Assembly: GCF_032062135.1 (NCBI RefSeq) | Contig: NC_092868.1 | Location: 52,017,617-52,081,616, forward strand | Length of the DNA: 64,000 bases | Direction: 5' to 3' | DNA from: Pyxicephalus adspersus | Taxonomy: Eukaryota > Chordata > Amphibia > Anura > Pyxicephalidae | Part shown: piece after piece, positions 38,041-50,988 of the stretch | Layout of the letters: every line of letters starts with the position of its first letter | How positions within the stretch are numbered: position 1 is the first letter of the stretch | The notes under the pieces: model-generated | The model's database searches: none | What the model was told of the DNA's origin: nothing | What the model saw: only the letters and a program-made list of their open reading frames with translations | Position numbers and translations under genes: made by a program

Positions 38041-39884
38041 CATTAAAAATAAGAAAAACCTGTGATAGACGTTAGAAAAATTACTTTCTTTGTCCTGTTT
38101 TTACCTATAACACCCAAGCGATTGTAATGTAACCCACCTATTGGTGAGGTCCTATTGAATGCTGGGTTGCCTACATCCTCCAAAAACATGCAACGGATGT
38201 CTTCCAATGTGATTTAGACTATCTGGCATTCCTTAGTAGCTCATCAAATGGACAAGTGTTCAGACCAAACTTTTTTTAAATAAACTGTTGTTGTAATGGT
38301 TCTATAATGGCAGCCAATACTTGTTATGTACCAACATGTTCACTGCCAATGGTTGCTAATAAAAACATTGGTTTGTAAACCCAATGTCATGGTAGCCAAG
38401 AGGCAGGGTTCCCATTGGAAAAGAAAAGCTGATTTGCCCTGATTTCCTGTGCCCTATGTATGATACACCACATGCAAATTTCCCATTTGACATGTATAAT
38501 TATGAACATGCCATTGGATCCCTCTTTATTTCTATGGATAATCCATAACCATAGAAGCTCCCATCCACCGATATTTGATGGCCTTTGGGTAGCATTTAGG
38601 CCATGTTCCTTTATGTAGAGCTATACTTTAAATCCAATAAATGGGTCCACAGCACAGATATGCTTTAGGCATTAGGACATGTTTAGGATGTTTTCCATTC
38701 TGCAGGTTTTAAGTTGCTGGGCAAGACCGCAAATTAAAGAAACAATAGAGGTGTAAGGTATTTAGTCTGTGTGCTACAAGGCATGGGTGGAGGTTTATTT
38801 AAAAGGCAGAATTATTAAGAGATTAGGTTATTTGAGAAAGTTTTAGTATCATTATCTTTCAATTGGATGAGAGTTGAAGGAAAAAATCAGTGAAATTTCT
38901 CCTAGGTTCAAGAGGTAACCAACAATTTTTATAGCTTTGCGTTGTGTCCCTATTCTTTACCATTATAGCATAATCCAGTAAAATTTATAAATTATGTCCT
39001 GCCTGTGTCCACTTCCCCATGAAACAGTGACCCTGAACTTTGTATTTTAATTTTGTAAGTTCTTATCTTACAATACCCTGTTGCTTCAGCTTCAGTTTCA
39101 GACCTTCTTCTTCCTGTAGGACAACCCAAGATACCCAACATGATTTCCCCTCCCAATGTACCTTCCTGTTAAGTAACTGCAGGGATCACGTTCCTGATTG
39201 TATGCTAGGATCTTAACCCTAACCCTGAGAAATCCAATAATTATTTCCCCCCTCCGGCTTTAATATTAACTCAGCACAAATCCTGAAAATGAATTTCATT
39301 TAAAAATAATTCCTGGTCAACCAATAAGCTAATATATAAAGCGGAATTAATGGAATTAAATAAAATAAAAATAATTAAATAAAAAATGAAATGATATATT
39401 TTTTAAAACAAATGAAAATTAATTATCTATTACTAACTTAATGAGCTGATTAGTAAAAAAAAAAAGAAAGCAAAATTTTCTTAAATACCCTCATATAGTC
39501 ACTATATAAAAAGATAATATCCATTGGAGCAATATATTGTAACCAAATATGAAAATTAATAAATTGAATAAAAAATGCTTAAAAATAAATAATTTTTTGT
39601 TAGAAAAATAACATTAGCAATTAACTAGTATTATTTTTAGGTGTTCTTGCCTAAATTTTGGTATGTGATTTTTATTTTACAATAAATGCAGACAAAAGGA
39701 AAATTTGGCCACATTCTAAGAGATGTAATATGTCCTTTTTTTACATTTTATAATTGCATACAAATTGATTACTACTGCAAAAAGTTCAAAATTTTCTGCA
39801 TTCTTGTTTTAATAACATACCAAACAATTTTTTAAATTGACGTATACACTCAATAAATCATTTTTTTTAAATCAAATAATATTG

Positions 39885-39929
39885 TGTATATATATATATA
39901 TATATATATATTAATATATATATATATAT
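39885..39929. repeat. (TA)n microsatellite
   Basis: About 22 TA dinucleotides with one TTAA interruption. Confidence 0.92.
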
Positions 39930-40029
39930 TGTATTTCTGTATATTTACAATCCACTTTTAGGAGGTTTTGCAAATTCTACTTTGCCACAGCAAAAGTTCA
40001 TTGAGTCCTTTTTTATAATTTTTTTTTTA

Positions 40030-40270
40030 AGACGGTCTGCAATATTATTTAATGCCAGGCGACATATTTAGGGCCCCAACAGTTTGACAGTAATGATTAA
40101 TACTCTGCATTAAAAGATTCCAGTGGAGGTATTCAGTGACAAGCTGTGCTGCTTGGTTCTCATCCGATGGTCAGGCCTACAGGCCTATTAAAAACAGTGG
40201 GGGAGCTGCAGACTTAATCACACAGGCTGGGATCATGGCGGGAGACTGGGAGCCTTAAAGTAAGGGGAGG
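40030..40270. promoter_or_regulatory. Repeat-poor island, candidate conserved non-coding element
   Basis: Contains GTAATGATTAATAC near 40090, CAGGCCTACAGGCCTATT near 40172 (partly palindromic) and GACTTAATCACACAGG near 40211. Ends in a G-rich purine patch at 40260-40285. Confidence 0.3.
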
Positions 40271-40999
40271 GGAGGAAGATAAAGTAAGGAAACAAGAAAA
40301 TATGCATTAATAAGCCGGTAGCACATTAATACACAAGCCAATACACCGAGCTATTAGAGAAAAGACGGGTATAAACCAAAGGTTAAAATGGTCTCCAACA
40401 CAAAACAGGGATGTGAATAATGATGGCTGCTTACTAACGAGCCCATTTATGGAGAGATTTGGGGCTAAAATTAAAAAATGACCCTTGGAATAGATACAAC
40501 TTGTCCTCAATAATAACTTGGGGAGGTGACCTTTGAGAATGATATATGATCATATATACATATGCCTTCATCTTTGGAATTTAATACAAGATGAGTATTT
40601 TAATATGGAATTATTCCATATTGTAATATGAAATAATATTTATATAAATTTTTCTATAAACAAGTTTGACTTTGATGAAATCAAGAACACTTGATCTAAA
40701 ACTCAATCTAATTCTTTAAAAATTTGGCTAACACTGGTAAATTTAGGGTGAAGTTTTGTAAATATGGAATCCAAAAAGCTAGGAATTTATTAATTGCTAG
40801 TATTATGGGGATCATGCTTGCAGAAAAGACCTTCATGACCAGTGTAAGGACCTCAAAATGTAGTTTCTACTCCTTATTTGTCCAACCAAAAAGCTAGGGA
40901 TGTGTTCAAGCTATGCTGAAGAATGGGTCCAGAACCTAGTTGGGTTGGCTGGCTAGAGGTGCTGGATCAATAAAATTACAAATTTATTGGCACATAAAG

Positions 41000-41540
41000 C
41001 AGTTTACGAATCTCAATGACCTATCAAGCTGCTTGCCCAGAATTCGGCTTTAAAAGGCTCTCGGGCTGTCTTTGAAGACCACTAAATGTAACTCGTCTCT
41101 TTCCAGAACCCTTTTTTCAAATAAATAAAGAAATTTTCTTTTCCTTCGAATTCCCATTAAAATTCACAAGCCATAGGCGTTTACTTAGAAGAAAAGATAG
41201 ACATGATGTCACCTCTAACACATTTCCTGTCAACGTCACTTGAGTCTTCGATACATGTCACTGAGGACTGATGCATAATTCCGAAGTGTGATAATACGCA
41301 GAAGGCTTCTGGAAAACCTAAGTAAAAGCCTTCACAGCAGTCAATGCTCTTCTCTATGTACCTGACAACAAGCTGACACACAAAGGAAGCTTTAAAGAAA
41401 CCCACAAACCAATGTTTATGTCTAAAATGGCCACCGAAAATAAACCCGACCCCCCCCTGCCACAGTGTAAATTCCATTTGATATCATCGTCTTGCCTGGA
41501 GCAAAATTTTTTAAACTGTATGTTCATAATGCACTAATAA
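41000..41540. promoter_or_regulatory. Repeat-poor island, candidate conserved non-coding element
   Basis: Non-repetitive for about 500 bases with CRE-like CAACGTCACTTG near 41231, GATGTCACC near 41204 and CATAATTCCG near 41273. The 98-codon minus-strand frame here has no recognisable domain. Confidence 0.32.
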
Positions 41541-41559
41541 ATATATTAGTAAAACGATG

Positions 41560-41702
41560 ATTGGTGTCATGCTGCTGATTCTACCAAGTGGCATTGGCAA
41601 GATTTTATGTAACCACCAAATGGGAGGTCAATCAGCCAATGCCTGAGGAGCAACTTGTAGAGGAACCCAAGCATTCCATTAAATCCTGGTTGAGAATGGC
41701 TG
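41560..41702 (-). mobile_element. hAT-like element fragment, second subfamily
   Basis: Ends with GGTTGAGAATGGCTG. Its interior GCTGCTGATTCTACCAAGTGG is shared with the copy at 55.9 kb (CTGCTGGCTCTGCCAAGTG) and, inverted, with the one at 42.2 kb. The left end is missing or not recognisable. Confidence 0.6.
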
Positions 41703-42190
41703 TTCTAGTGTCATATTTACTGGTTAATGTTTTAATTAGTTATGTTAGTTAATATTTTTGTGAGATAGTTTTTTTTATAAATATTAGTTGAATTCCCGAA
41801 GAAGATTCGCTTGCTTTGTCTTTCTTATTGAGTGGTTCCTGGAATTTTCTTGTGAAGTCTTTGTGTACTCTAGTGACAGATATGTATTGAAGATTGCCCA
41901 GAGTAAATAGGTGAGTCCGTGCAGGTTAGCACGCCTTCAGAGGAATGACAATGATTCTGGCTGAGGCTTCCCATTCCGTGAGAGGCACTGTGTAACCTGT
42001 CACTGCTGTATACCTTGTCTTTTGATGGATTCCTGTTATGTTATCAGTGAGCTTAGAAAAGGGCTTGGCAGGTCTACAACTGGAGAACCACAAATGCCAG
42101 CCTCTGCCATGACTGCCAAAACCCTTAAGACAAATTATCTCACAAAAATGATATTAACTAACATTAAAAAGCCAATATGATACACTACAA

Positions 42191-42741
42191 CAGACATTCT
42201 CAACCTGGGTTCCATGGAATCCTAAGGTTCCTTCAGAAGTTGCTCCTCAAGCTTTGGCTGATTAACATCCCATTTGATGGTGGAATAATATTTTGACAAA
42301 ACCACTTGGCAGCTTGACACTAATCATCCTTTTAATCATCTTTATGAATGGCAATCTGACCACCAATGTAACGGGCATTTATTCTCCTGATCTCTAATGT
42401 AAGGGGTCATTCTTTCTATTGACCACCAAAAAGGGCACTCGTACTTCTAATCAATGTAAGAGAGGCCTTCTTTCCTCTGACTATCTATATAGTAGGCGTT
42501 TTACCACTGGGGTTCCCAAAAGGCCTTAAAAATATTTCTCAGGGGTAACAAGGTTGACTACTTATGAAAGAGGCATTTTTTATTCTATTAAGGTTCCCCA
42601 ATGCCCTGAAATTTTTTTCCAGGGTTCCTCATGGGTAACAAGTTTGACTACCTATGTAAGAAGCATTTTTTTCCAATGGAGTTTCACCAAGGCTTTAGCT
42701 TTTTTTAAAAGGTTTCTTCGGAGTAATAGGGTTGAATTGTG
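42191..42741 (+). mobile_element. hAT-like element, expanded copy with internal repeats
   Basis: It starts CAGACATTCTCAACCTGGG, followed by the second-subfamily interior (ACCACTTGGCAGCTTGACA). The right half (about 42480-42740) holds three units of about 80 bases, each with GTAAGAGGCATTTTTT, GGTTCCCCAA and GGGTAACAAGGTTGACTACC. Length is about double that of other copies because of this internal duplication. Confidence 0.55.
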
Positions 42742-43698
42742 TACATGTGGGAAAGCACTGGGCGCAAAATTCAGTACCCACCAGTACTGAAGTGTGCTGA
42801 AAATTTACAATGAACTGAGCATTATCCCCCAGGGTACCTTATAGAAAAGCCTGTAAAACCCAAAACTAGGTAATGAGCACCAAAGAGAATAGGATTTGGG
42901 GAATGGTCACATGAAAGAAGTATGCCCGAGGGAGCAACTGACAAAGTAAGCAAAGGTCATTTTCTGGTACTGTAGACCCAGACATACATTTACCCTTGTA
43001 GTGTAGGAGTAGCTCCACTGCAAGGGTATTTTTTAGCTATTCATTGGACTATGTTTTAGATAAATAAATAAAATGTGCATAAACCAGTACACATTCCCTT
43101 TAAATAACACCATACCGACCATCAATGGGGAATGAGGGTTGCTAATTTTGAAAACAGTTTCTATGTCTTCCAGCTGTAGCTAACAGACGTGATACTTGAA
43201 TTTATCCCTTTTCTCACATTTGTGCTAGACTAAATCAAACTACAAAATGAACTTGTAAATATGACTGGAATTCGGTGCAGATAAAAGACGTTAATTCAGC
43301 TTATTGTGTTACTGTGTACATAGTAAGACCTATATGATAGACAACTTCAAGATGCGGTACAAGGAACTTAAAAAAAAACCACTATCAGCATGGGAAGGTT
43401 TAAAAGGACAGCGCTGTTAAAGGAACCCTACAGTCTTTTTTTAATGTGTTTTTCAGGATATGTAAGGAAATTTAATGAACAGCTTATAGAAGAACCTGAC
43501 CTTATGAGCCTGACCTAAATCTATAGCCATGTAACCCTCCATGACATCTTTTAGGAAAATGGATATCGATAATTAGAGGCTCCAGACCAGGCCCTCCAAT
43601 TGGTTATGTTGCCACTCCTCACATCATGTCCATGATACCCTACTTCACCCAATTGCCAGCAATCATGTCACCAAGAAGTGGTGCCGGGACTTCAATAA

Positions 43699-43905
43699 AG
43701 AACCCTCCTGTCCTATAGAGCTGAGAAAGGAAGACATGGGACCCAACATATCACTGGACCCAATTTTTAGATAAGTATATAAGGGTTTCAGTGTGTATAT
43801 AGTGCGTTGGCAATGTAAAAAGGATCATCCTGCCCTAGAGAGCAAAGAAAGGAAAACATGGGACCCAACTTATCACTGGACCCAATTTTTTTTTATATAT
43901 ACAGT
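43699..43905. repeat. Two-copy tandem duplication, period ~122 bp
   Basis: The segment from 43700 (CCTCCTGTCCTATAGAG to CATATCACTGGACCCAATTT) recurs from about 43823 (CATCCTGCCCTAGAGAG to CTTATCACTGGACCCAATTT). The copies differ at roughly one base in eight. Confidence 0.85.
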
Positions 43906-45884
43906 GCTTTCAGATAAATTTTTCAATCAAATCTGGGGATTAGTTATAGATAGGTAGAGTGGTTTAGGGAACATTTTACCTTAACCTTTACATTGACCTT
44001 TTGTAAGGTTCCTGTTGGGAAGAACTCTCCTTTTCCCCTGCCCCTTTCCTATTGATCACCAAGATAGGAAGTAAAGGGAACAGTAAACCAATAGACATGC
44101 AGATTGCAAAAAAAAAAAAACACTTTATTTTCAGTAACTTTTAGAAGGGTTGACTCTCTTTTTGTTTGTTATTTTGTCATAGTTCCTGTAAGGGTAAATC
44201 TTCCAAGAGAAAGTAAGTCCAAGTAAGAGTAAGTCTAGATACATAGGTCCTAACATTCCATATTCAATCTATATTAATTATTTTTTAGCTTTATTTATTT
44301 TAAATGTAAAAAAGATAAAACAAAATCATTGCATTGTATAACCCTTATATCCAATTATAATTTGAAATTCTATATATATTGGCCATACTTCAAATAATAC
44401 ACAATGGGTAGTCCACCTATCTACTGTATATATAGATTGTATTTTGTCTCTTAGAACAATAAATAAGTGAAGGGATTCCTTTAAGAAACATTTGCCAGAT
44501 GAACTTTGAACTGTTGCATAATTGGAAGAATATTTTTGTGCGCTATTTACCAACTGTAAGCACGAAGACAAACAGCCATATATGAATAAGCTTGGGATGA
44601 AACTAAGCAAACAGAGAAACTATATATTCTGCCAAGCCTGACACAGTTGTGTTTACACCACGAAGCTTGCAGCAAATACTGACATGTCAAAGATGCCATT
44701 GAATGACAAAAAGATGTCTGGTGATTGGACAGCATGTCACGTTGCATCTAATCTTGTATCTATTGGAACTGTGAGGAAGGCCAAGTAGATAAAAAAGACT
44801 TAGTATATAATAAAAATTAATGCTTGCCAATTTTTTTTATCAAGGTACTTTAAGTCTACACTTAGAATCAAAGTATATCCAAAGCCATTTTTTCCCCAAA
44901 TTTTTGAAAGAGCAGTAAATGGTTTAATTGTTATTTGGGCCCCAATGGGGATATTTCACTTTACATTTTGTCTTGCATATTTAAAATTAGGTGAGGGAGA
45001 ACTTCCCAATATAAAGGAGATTCCTTCTTAGGGTTAATACACAAAAAACAGATCTTCCTTTTAAAGGGATTTACAATCTGATAAAATGATCAGATCTAAA
45101 GTAACTGCCGAATAGATGAATTTGGATGTTTGGTGGATCTGGCTTATTGGTAAATTATCAAGTATATCTGATTAGAATTATGATTGTTTCTATCTAGAAA
45201 TTGGAACAATTGGAAAGGCAGAATCTTGTACACATGTGGGCCATTGATTACCTATTTTAATATTATTCAGATTAGTCAGTCAAACACAAAAATGACAACT
45301 GATCACCGAGACAGATCTCACCATTCTTGCACAAGACCCCTTGGTGTCAATCATCAATAGTTATGATGTCAAAGCAGAACATTTTTAGATTGATAGTCCT
45401 GGCTATGTAAGTGAAAGTCTTTCCATACCCCATCCATGCCTTCCAAGACTTCTTCCATTGTCCAACACCAATACTTCCCATGGCTGGATGATGACCAATG
45501 TCATTTAACTTATCTTTTTCCCCCTAATGTAATAGAACCGATAACTTAATCAATGCCCAATGACTGACCCCGATAATAACAGACTGTAGACACTGAATAA
45601 AATGAACTGTATCAAAGAACCTGTCAGTTGTTCTATTTTTGCTCCTAAGAACGCTAAACATTTTTTAAGAGGAATATTAAAAGTATAAACTAGACTGGAA
45701 AAACATATAAAAACTTCAAAATAAAAAATGCCTAATTTATAAAAAATAAATTCACACCAGGAACTAAAATTGTGTTTAATTTCCTGTCCACCATTGCCAT
45801 TGCCTTTGGCCACTGTAGAAAGAAAGGAAAACTACCAAACTGAACTTATACCCTGCCTCCCGTGAACATTTTTTGATGTTGTCT

Positions 45885-46290
45885 AACTGACCTTGTGTTT
45901 ACTTGTCAGCGTTGTCTAATGGCAAGGTCTCTGACGGGTAGAGACATGAGGTATCTGTCCTTGCCGATACAAATGGCTCATTAGTCTTGTTGTCTCCACA
46001 TTCCAGAATATTCCCCATGCACCACGATATAGTCAGAGTCATTCATGCCACCTGCCTAAAGCCCTCTTCTTCTCATCAGCTAATCCATATTCCCTGGGCA
46101 TTCGTCAGCTCCTTCCATCTGTTCAACTCCATGGTCAATGGTTCAACCTCCAGGTTTAAGTCGCAAGCCAAAAGACTTCGTGTTGGGTTTGTTTTGTACA
46201 CTTTCAAGGATGAGATTATAGCGAGAATTACCGAGCTGTGATCATGCACATAGACTTAATTTGCCAATCAATACCATCGATAACTAGGGC
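45885..46290. promoter_or_regulatory. Repeat-poor island with paired TEAD-like sites
   Basis: ACATTCCAGAATATTCC at 45998-46014 holds two TEAD-like CATTCC/TATTCC words about 10 bases apart. The stretch also holds CTCATTAGTC near 45977 and CpG-containing words to the right. Non-repetitive. Enhancer role is inference. Confidence 0.33.
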
Positions 46291-47129
46291 TGTTAGAAGT
46301 TCAGGGCTTCGAAGGGTAGTAAAGTCATTAACTGGCCTCCACTGCGGGGGACCATTCCATGCAAAATATAACTGAAATGTTCAAAAGAATGGCATAGTTG
46401 TCATTTGTACATCATATCCATCAAAAAGCCAACCAACAGCTGACATTTTAGCTTTCTGGGTGCAAATTATCAGATTAGATCAACTGGTTTTGAATAACTC
46501 TTGGAGAAAAATTGTTGGTGAAATCTTCAAATTCCCATCCCCAGTACCACAGTAATTGTTTAGATGATAGATCAGGAGTTGAATGTTGGGTAAGTTAGTT
46601 CAGGAATTTTTAACCAAGGGGATTTAGAATTAGGTACACAGTTTAGGGTTAAGTTTTGAGGGTTTCTTTGACCACCACCAGGAGCCCCATACCAAAACCT
46701 TTATCACCAGGCCAATGGGGACAAAACAAAAATTAATGGTTTATCAAATTTATCATATTTCTGTATTTCAATCACACCTCTAAGATATCTTAATGATACA
46801 GAGATACTCCCATCCTTTAGTATTATATGTTACATTTATTTTTATCACTGAGTCATGTCTGTCTAATCTGGTGACAGTGTGACACCTTGTCTCGTTATTA
46901 AGGGAGGAACAGCTAATCTAATAATAGTCTCAAAAGATGAATCTGTTTGCCTGTCCAGTCTCATAAAGAAAAAAAAATTGCTAACTGTCGTGCAAGAAAG
47001 AGGGGTGGTCTCTTTTTTGGTAATACGGCAACTAGAATGGCACTGAACAATAATATACAGGCTGATTAGCCAATACAAAGAACCTCCTGCCCAATATTGT
47101 GTAGGTCTTTCTTTTGGCTGCCAAAAAAT

Positions 47130-47700
47130 CTCGCCAAGACAAGGATATCTGTGGTATCTGGCACTAAGATTCTTTAGGTCATACCGCCTCCTCCAGCCTT
47201 TCCTCTTCTTATAGTGCAACCTACAGCCATCTCTACCACAGTAAACAACAAACACACACCCAGCTATTCACACAATCTAAAAGAGATTCATTGCTCTGTG
47301 ATCCAATTCTGACACTCATTTGCCCAATATAGGCCCAGTTTGGTGCTGGAGGGGGTCAGCCTGGGCACTCTCACTCATCTGCATCTACACACCCTTCAAG
47401 CTGCAATGCATTGTGTGTTCTGGCATCTTTCTCTCATGGCAAGTTCTCGCCAATGTGGAATTGGATCAGATGGTCTAGCAGCTCTCCCCACCAGTGTCCA
47501 TCATTTAGCCTTGAATGCCCATGACCTCTTTGTTGGTTCACTTTCATTGAATGAATTTCAATAGGTACTAAACACTGTATAGGAACACCTAGTTTTGGGA
47601 TGCTTGACCCATTGTCTAGCCATCATTTTTTGGCCCTTGCCAATTTTTCCTGCTGCAACACATCCTTTGCTTATGTGCTATACAAATGTCTCTTTTCATA
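47130..47700 (-). mobile_element. Decayed Tc1-like transposase gene
   Basis: Read on the minus strand, a start-like ATGGCTAGACAATGG (ATG at 47623) opens the N-terminal helix-turn-helix part of a Tc1/mariner-type transposase family common in fish and frogs. Further left come matches to its middle (around 47440-47340) and to the segment around its catalytic region (47300-47140). The order is as in the intact gene, but deletions and frame breaks fall between the parts, and stop codons interrupt it. The inverted repeats of the element were not found. It cannot encode a working protein. Family placement rests on remembered similarity. Confidence 0.6.
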
Positions 47701-48219
47701 CTGCCCCTGCTTTCCTGTCTTGCGACAACCTCCCCAACCATTTCTGGTCCTGTATTTAAAAGTAAATCACCCCAGTTGGGTCATAAATATAACTAAAATC
47801 CCATTCAATATATTAACTCTTCCTCACTCTATCTGAAATGTTAAAAAAACAAATTGGAATTATGCTTTAATTTTAATTTTCTAACATTCAAGTCTTCCTA
47901 GGTTTAGTAGTTGTCTAATCCAACAAATAATTACTGACAACACAGTCTTTATCTTTATTCAGTCTTTATATATAAAGATATTCTGAACAACCTTATGATT
48001 CTCATCCTTCCAAATATAAAAAAAAGAGTCATACAACTTAACATGAATACAACAAAACCTTCTGTAACAAAGCCAATTACAGCCCACCATGGCCACCATG
48101 GGCCTTTTGACCGACTAAGTGCATGTTTGTACGTTTATGCTGTCATCGTAGCAAGATCAAAAATATGTGTATCAGTAGAAAAGAATAAACATGTTTGTTT
48201 TTTAAAAAAAAGGCCATGA

Positions 48220-49140
48220 TGTCTCAGCAGTAGCCTGACCTCTACGACAGTTGTATAACTCTCCACAGGGAACAGGAGCCAGAGACGGTGGCAGCAGCGG
48301 CGCTGCACGCTGCTGAACGAAAATGATCCATTTCGGAACTTCGTGTGCGATACAGCTGTTCCAAGACTCCCAACTGAAAAAGTACGGCACACAGTTCCCT
48401 GGCAGAAAAAGCAGAGGCGGGGAGACAAATCAACAGACTAGATTGCTAACAGCAGGAGGCGGCCAGGGAAGATGTTCTTAAATATCTGCCGGGTTTCCGA
48501 GAGTCTGTCATGCGAGCAGATGTGCACCGGCCCAATGGCGGTGATATCATTTCCATGCCAAATTGGTGGAACTCAAAGCAGGGTGAGGGAGGAGGGAGGA
48601 ATCACTTAAAACCATACTTTTCCCCAAATTACAGAAGTTAATTCAAATCCTGAAAGGGGGCTGAAGGTGGGCAACTAGACTACAAAATCAGAAGCAGCAA
48701 AAAAAAAAAAAAAAAAACAACACTGGCTGAATAGAGGATTGCTAATGAAAGATAAGAGCTCAGTAGGTGTTTTTTTATCTTAAATGAAAAGTATACCAGT
48801 CAGCAAGAAAAGAAGATGTGCAACAGTTCATTAATTAAAGCCGATTTTGCCAACTGTCTACGAACCCCAAGCCAGGAGCTGAAACTGCTAATTGATTTGT
48901 AATTCTTTTCTACCAGTTTTGTGATTCAGGCGCTCCTGCTAGACAGAATAACTTGTACCTCTAATACTGCTTAATGCAGAACATTACCATCTCACAGCTG
49001 ACTGAACAATAAAAGATGAGCAGAGCATCTAGTTTTCATTCTGCAAGGCCTGATTGGCTTCAAGTGCTTTGCCTCGTTCTCCCAGTCTAAACATTGCTGT
49101 GCCAGGGATTACGGAGGAGTGTTGTCAAAAAAGGTTCAGT
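48220..49140. promoter_or_regulatory. Long repeat-poor island, CpG-containing
   Basis: About 0.9 kb of complex sequence interrupted only by one poly-A run (48698-48717). CpG words cluster at 48280-48310 (GGCAGCAGCGGCGCTGCACG) and 48480-48545. Right half has ATTAATTAAAGCC near 48830 and CTAATTGATTTG near 48888. Minus-strand frames of 60-97 codons here overlap in several registers and look non-coding. Confidence 0.36.
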
Positions 49141-49222
49141 TATTAGTTGTTCTATGGTTTTTTAGTTTCTTCTCTCTCTTCCTTATAAAAAAAAGTGCAA
49201 AATGACAATTTATCCTCCACAT

Positions 49223-49330
49223 ACTCCAGCAATGCCCTCTGCTGTTGGTCAACTGTCCTTTTCTAGGCCTGGCTGTCATTCAACCTAGAGAAGTAAAGTT
49301 GGCCAACAGCAGAGGGTATTGCTGGAGTCA
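49223..49330. repeat. 108-base near-perfect hairpin (inverted repeat)
   Basis: The left arm 49223-49269 and right arm 49286-49330 are reverse complements: about 32 outer bases pair with only two G-T positions, and a few mismatches plus a two-base bulge precede the CTAGG/CCTAG inner stem. Loop about 16 bases. The shared word is CCCTCTGCTGTTGG. It could be a foldback MITE or a microRNA-like precursor on either strand. Clear flanking target duplication was not seen. Confidence 0.8.
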
Positions 49331-50707
49331 CTCAACCCTCTTTCTGTAAGTCAAACCTGTCAAGGCCACACCTCTGGGGGGCGCATCATCTGGTAGCCTG
49401 GGCTCACTGTACTCTTAGCATGAGTGATACTCATCACAGAAGTGCCACTTAATCTAGGGGCAAAGACCACATACCCACCACTACCATCACCCATAGTAAA
49501 AAAGAAAAGACTTGTCACATCAATGGACAAGAAGATATGCAGGTAAAGGTATGTATAAAGCAGTTATGTAAAAAAATGGTGTGGGTAAGAAGGGGTTCCA
49601 TGGTAGAAAGGGGTATGGAAACAAGAGGGCAGAGTTGAATTAGAACCCTGCTTTAAACTTAAAAAAAAAAGGTTTAATGACAATTATTCTTCTATAACTT
49701 TCTGTCCACAATTGTTTGCTTTTGATGTCAAAATTTGCAACTCTTCACAATGCTAATTTTCACTCGATTATTCCCATATATCATATTTCACAAAAGCCAC
49801 TGATTGAAAAATAACATAATGTATGAATACCTATCATTTTCCAGTAACACACGGTCCTTATAACATTCAATAGAACGTGTGAAAAGTCTGTTGTACATTG
49901 CAAAGTATCTCAGTTCGGACCCGGCAAGAATGCAGATTAGCTAATGCCAAAACCTGCTGAATGAAAACAGTCAAGACTTCACATGTAAAATAAACACACA
50001 CGGTTACATACAAGAAAAACCCACCTGGCATAATACATCACAACTGACAATAACTGTCTATGTTTCTGATAAGGACCAGATTCTGTCCAGTTCTTAGTTC
50101 CATTTATAATCCACAGCACTGCAAAACACAAACCAGTCCCTGGCTCTGGAGGTATTCACATCTCAAAGCCATACAGGTACAAACATACAACTTGGTAAGA
50201 CAACATGGCCATGTAGACAATACCATTTCTTGGGATTGAGCCAACGACCTCTGGGTTGCCACACCACATTTCAGTTGTATATTTTATTTGCCCTCCTTTT
50301 ATCAAATGATCATGTAAAAGGTAAGGGAAGATCTTCTCAGAGGGGACACAGGCAGCAAAAAGACACTCACTTAAAGCAAAGATAAATAAATGTTGGCTAG
50401 AGCTGGACTGTAATTATGGCCATGAATTTTTATTGATAGTTTGATCATTGTTTCAGCAAATGATTGATTGCTAATGATTTCTGCACAAGATTTTGGCGTG
50501 CGTTTGGAGGAATCTGTGTATATTCTGCCAATAGAGCATTTGTAAGGTCCTGTTGGATTAGAAGGCATGACTCACCATTGGTGTTTCACTTTATCCCTAA
50601 GGTGTTTGTTAGGGCTGGGGTCGGGACTCCAGGTTCCTCCACTCCGTACTCATCCAATCTTTTCACCGTACTGTTGCCACAAGGCTGGAAGCCAAAGTCT
50701 TTTAAAA

Positions 50708-50988
50708 CAGCATTTCCTGACTTTTTTAACATGTGGGAGCTCCCCTGAAATACCTTTTGAGTCTAAAGGAACTCAGCTATAAGTCCTAAACCTGAAAATT
50801 ACAGTACACTCACTGTGTGGTAAATGGGAAGTATGCCTCTTACATTTCGGGCCATTGGGAGAAATATCACCCTTACAGATAGCCAAAAAGATAATTAGTG
50901 TCACTTGAACTGACCTGGGAGGCACAAACTGATCATTTATCAATGAACCCCTAGGAACTTCTGCTGGAATCCTGGTTGAGAAACACTG
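50708..50988 (-). mobile_element. hAT-like non-autonomous element, full-length minus copy
   Basis: It runs from CAGCATTTCCTGAC to GGTTGAGAAACACTG, which are imperfect inverted ends. Interior blocks in order: ATGTGGGAGCTCCCCTGAAA, GGCCATTGGGAGAAAT, AGATAGCCAAAAAGAT, AACTGACCTGGGAGGCAC, GAACCCCTAGGAACTTCTG. Flanking 8-mers do not match well. Confidence 0.65.

Noticed and set aside
46863..47255. 130-codon minus-strand frame as a stand-alone gene
   Set aside because: Its left part overlaps the decayed Tc1-like transposase segment out of frame with the remembered protein, and the rest has no recognisable domain.
48135..48433. Overlapping minus-strand frames of 62-97 codons as a coding exon
   Set aside because: Three registers are open over the same DNA and none gives a recognisable protein. 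Treated as a non-coding island instead.
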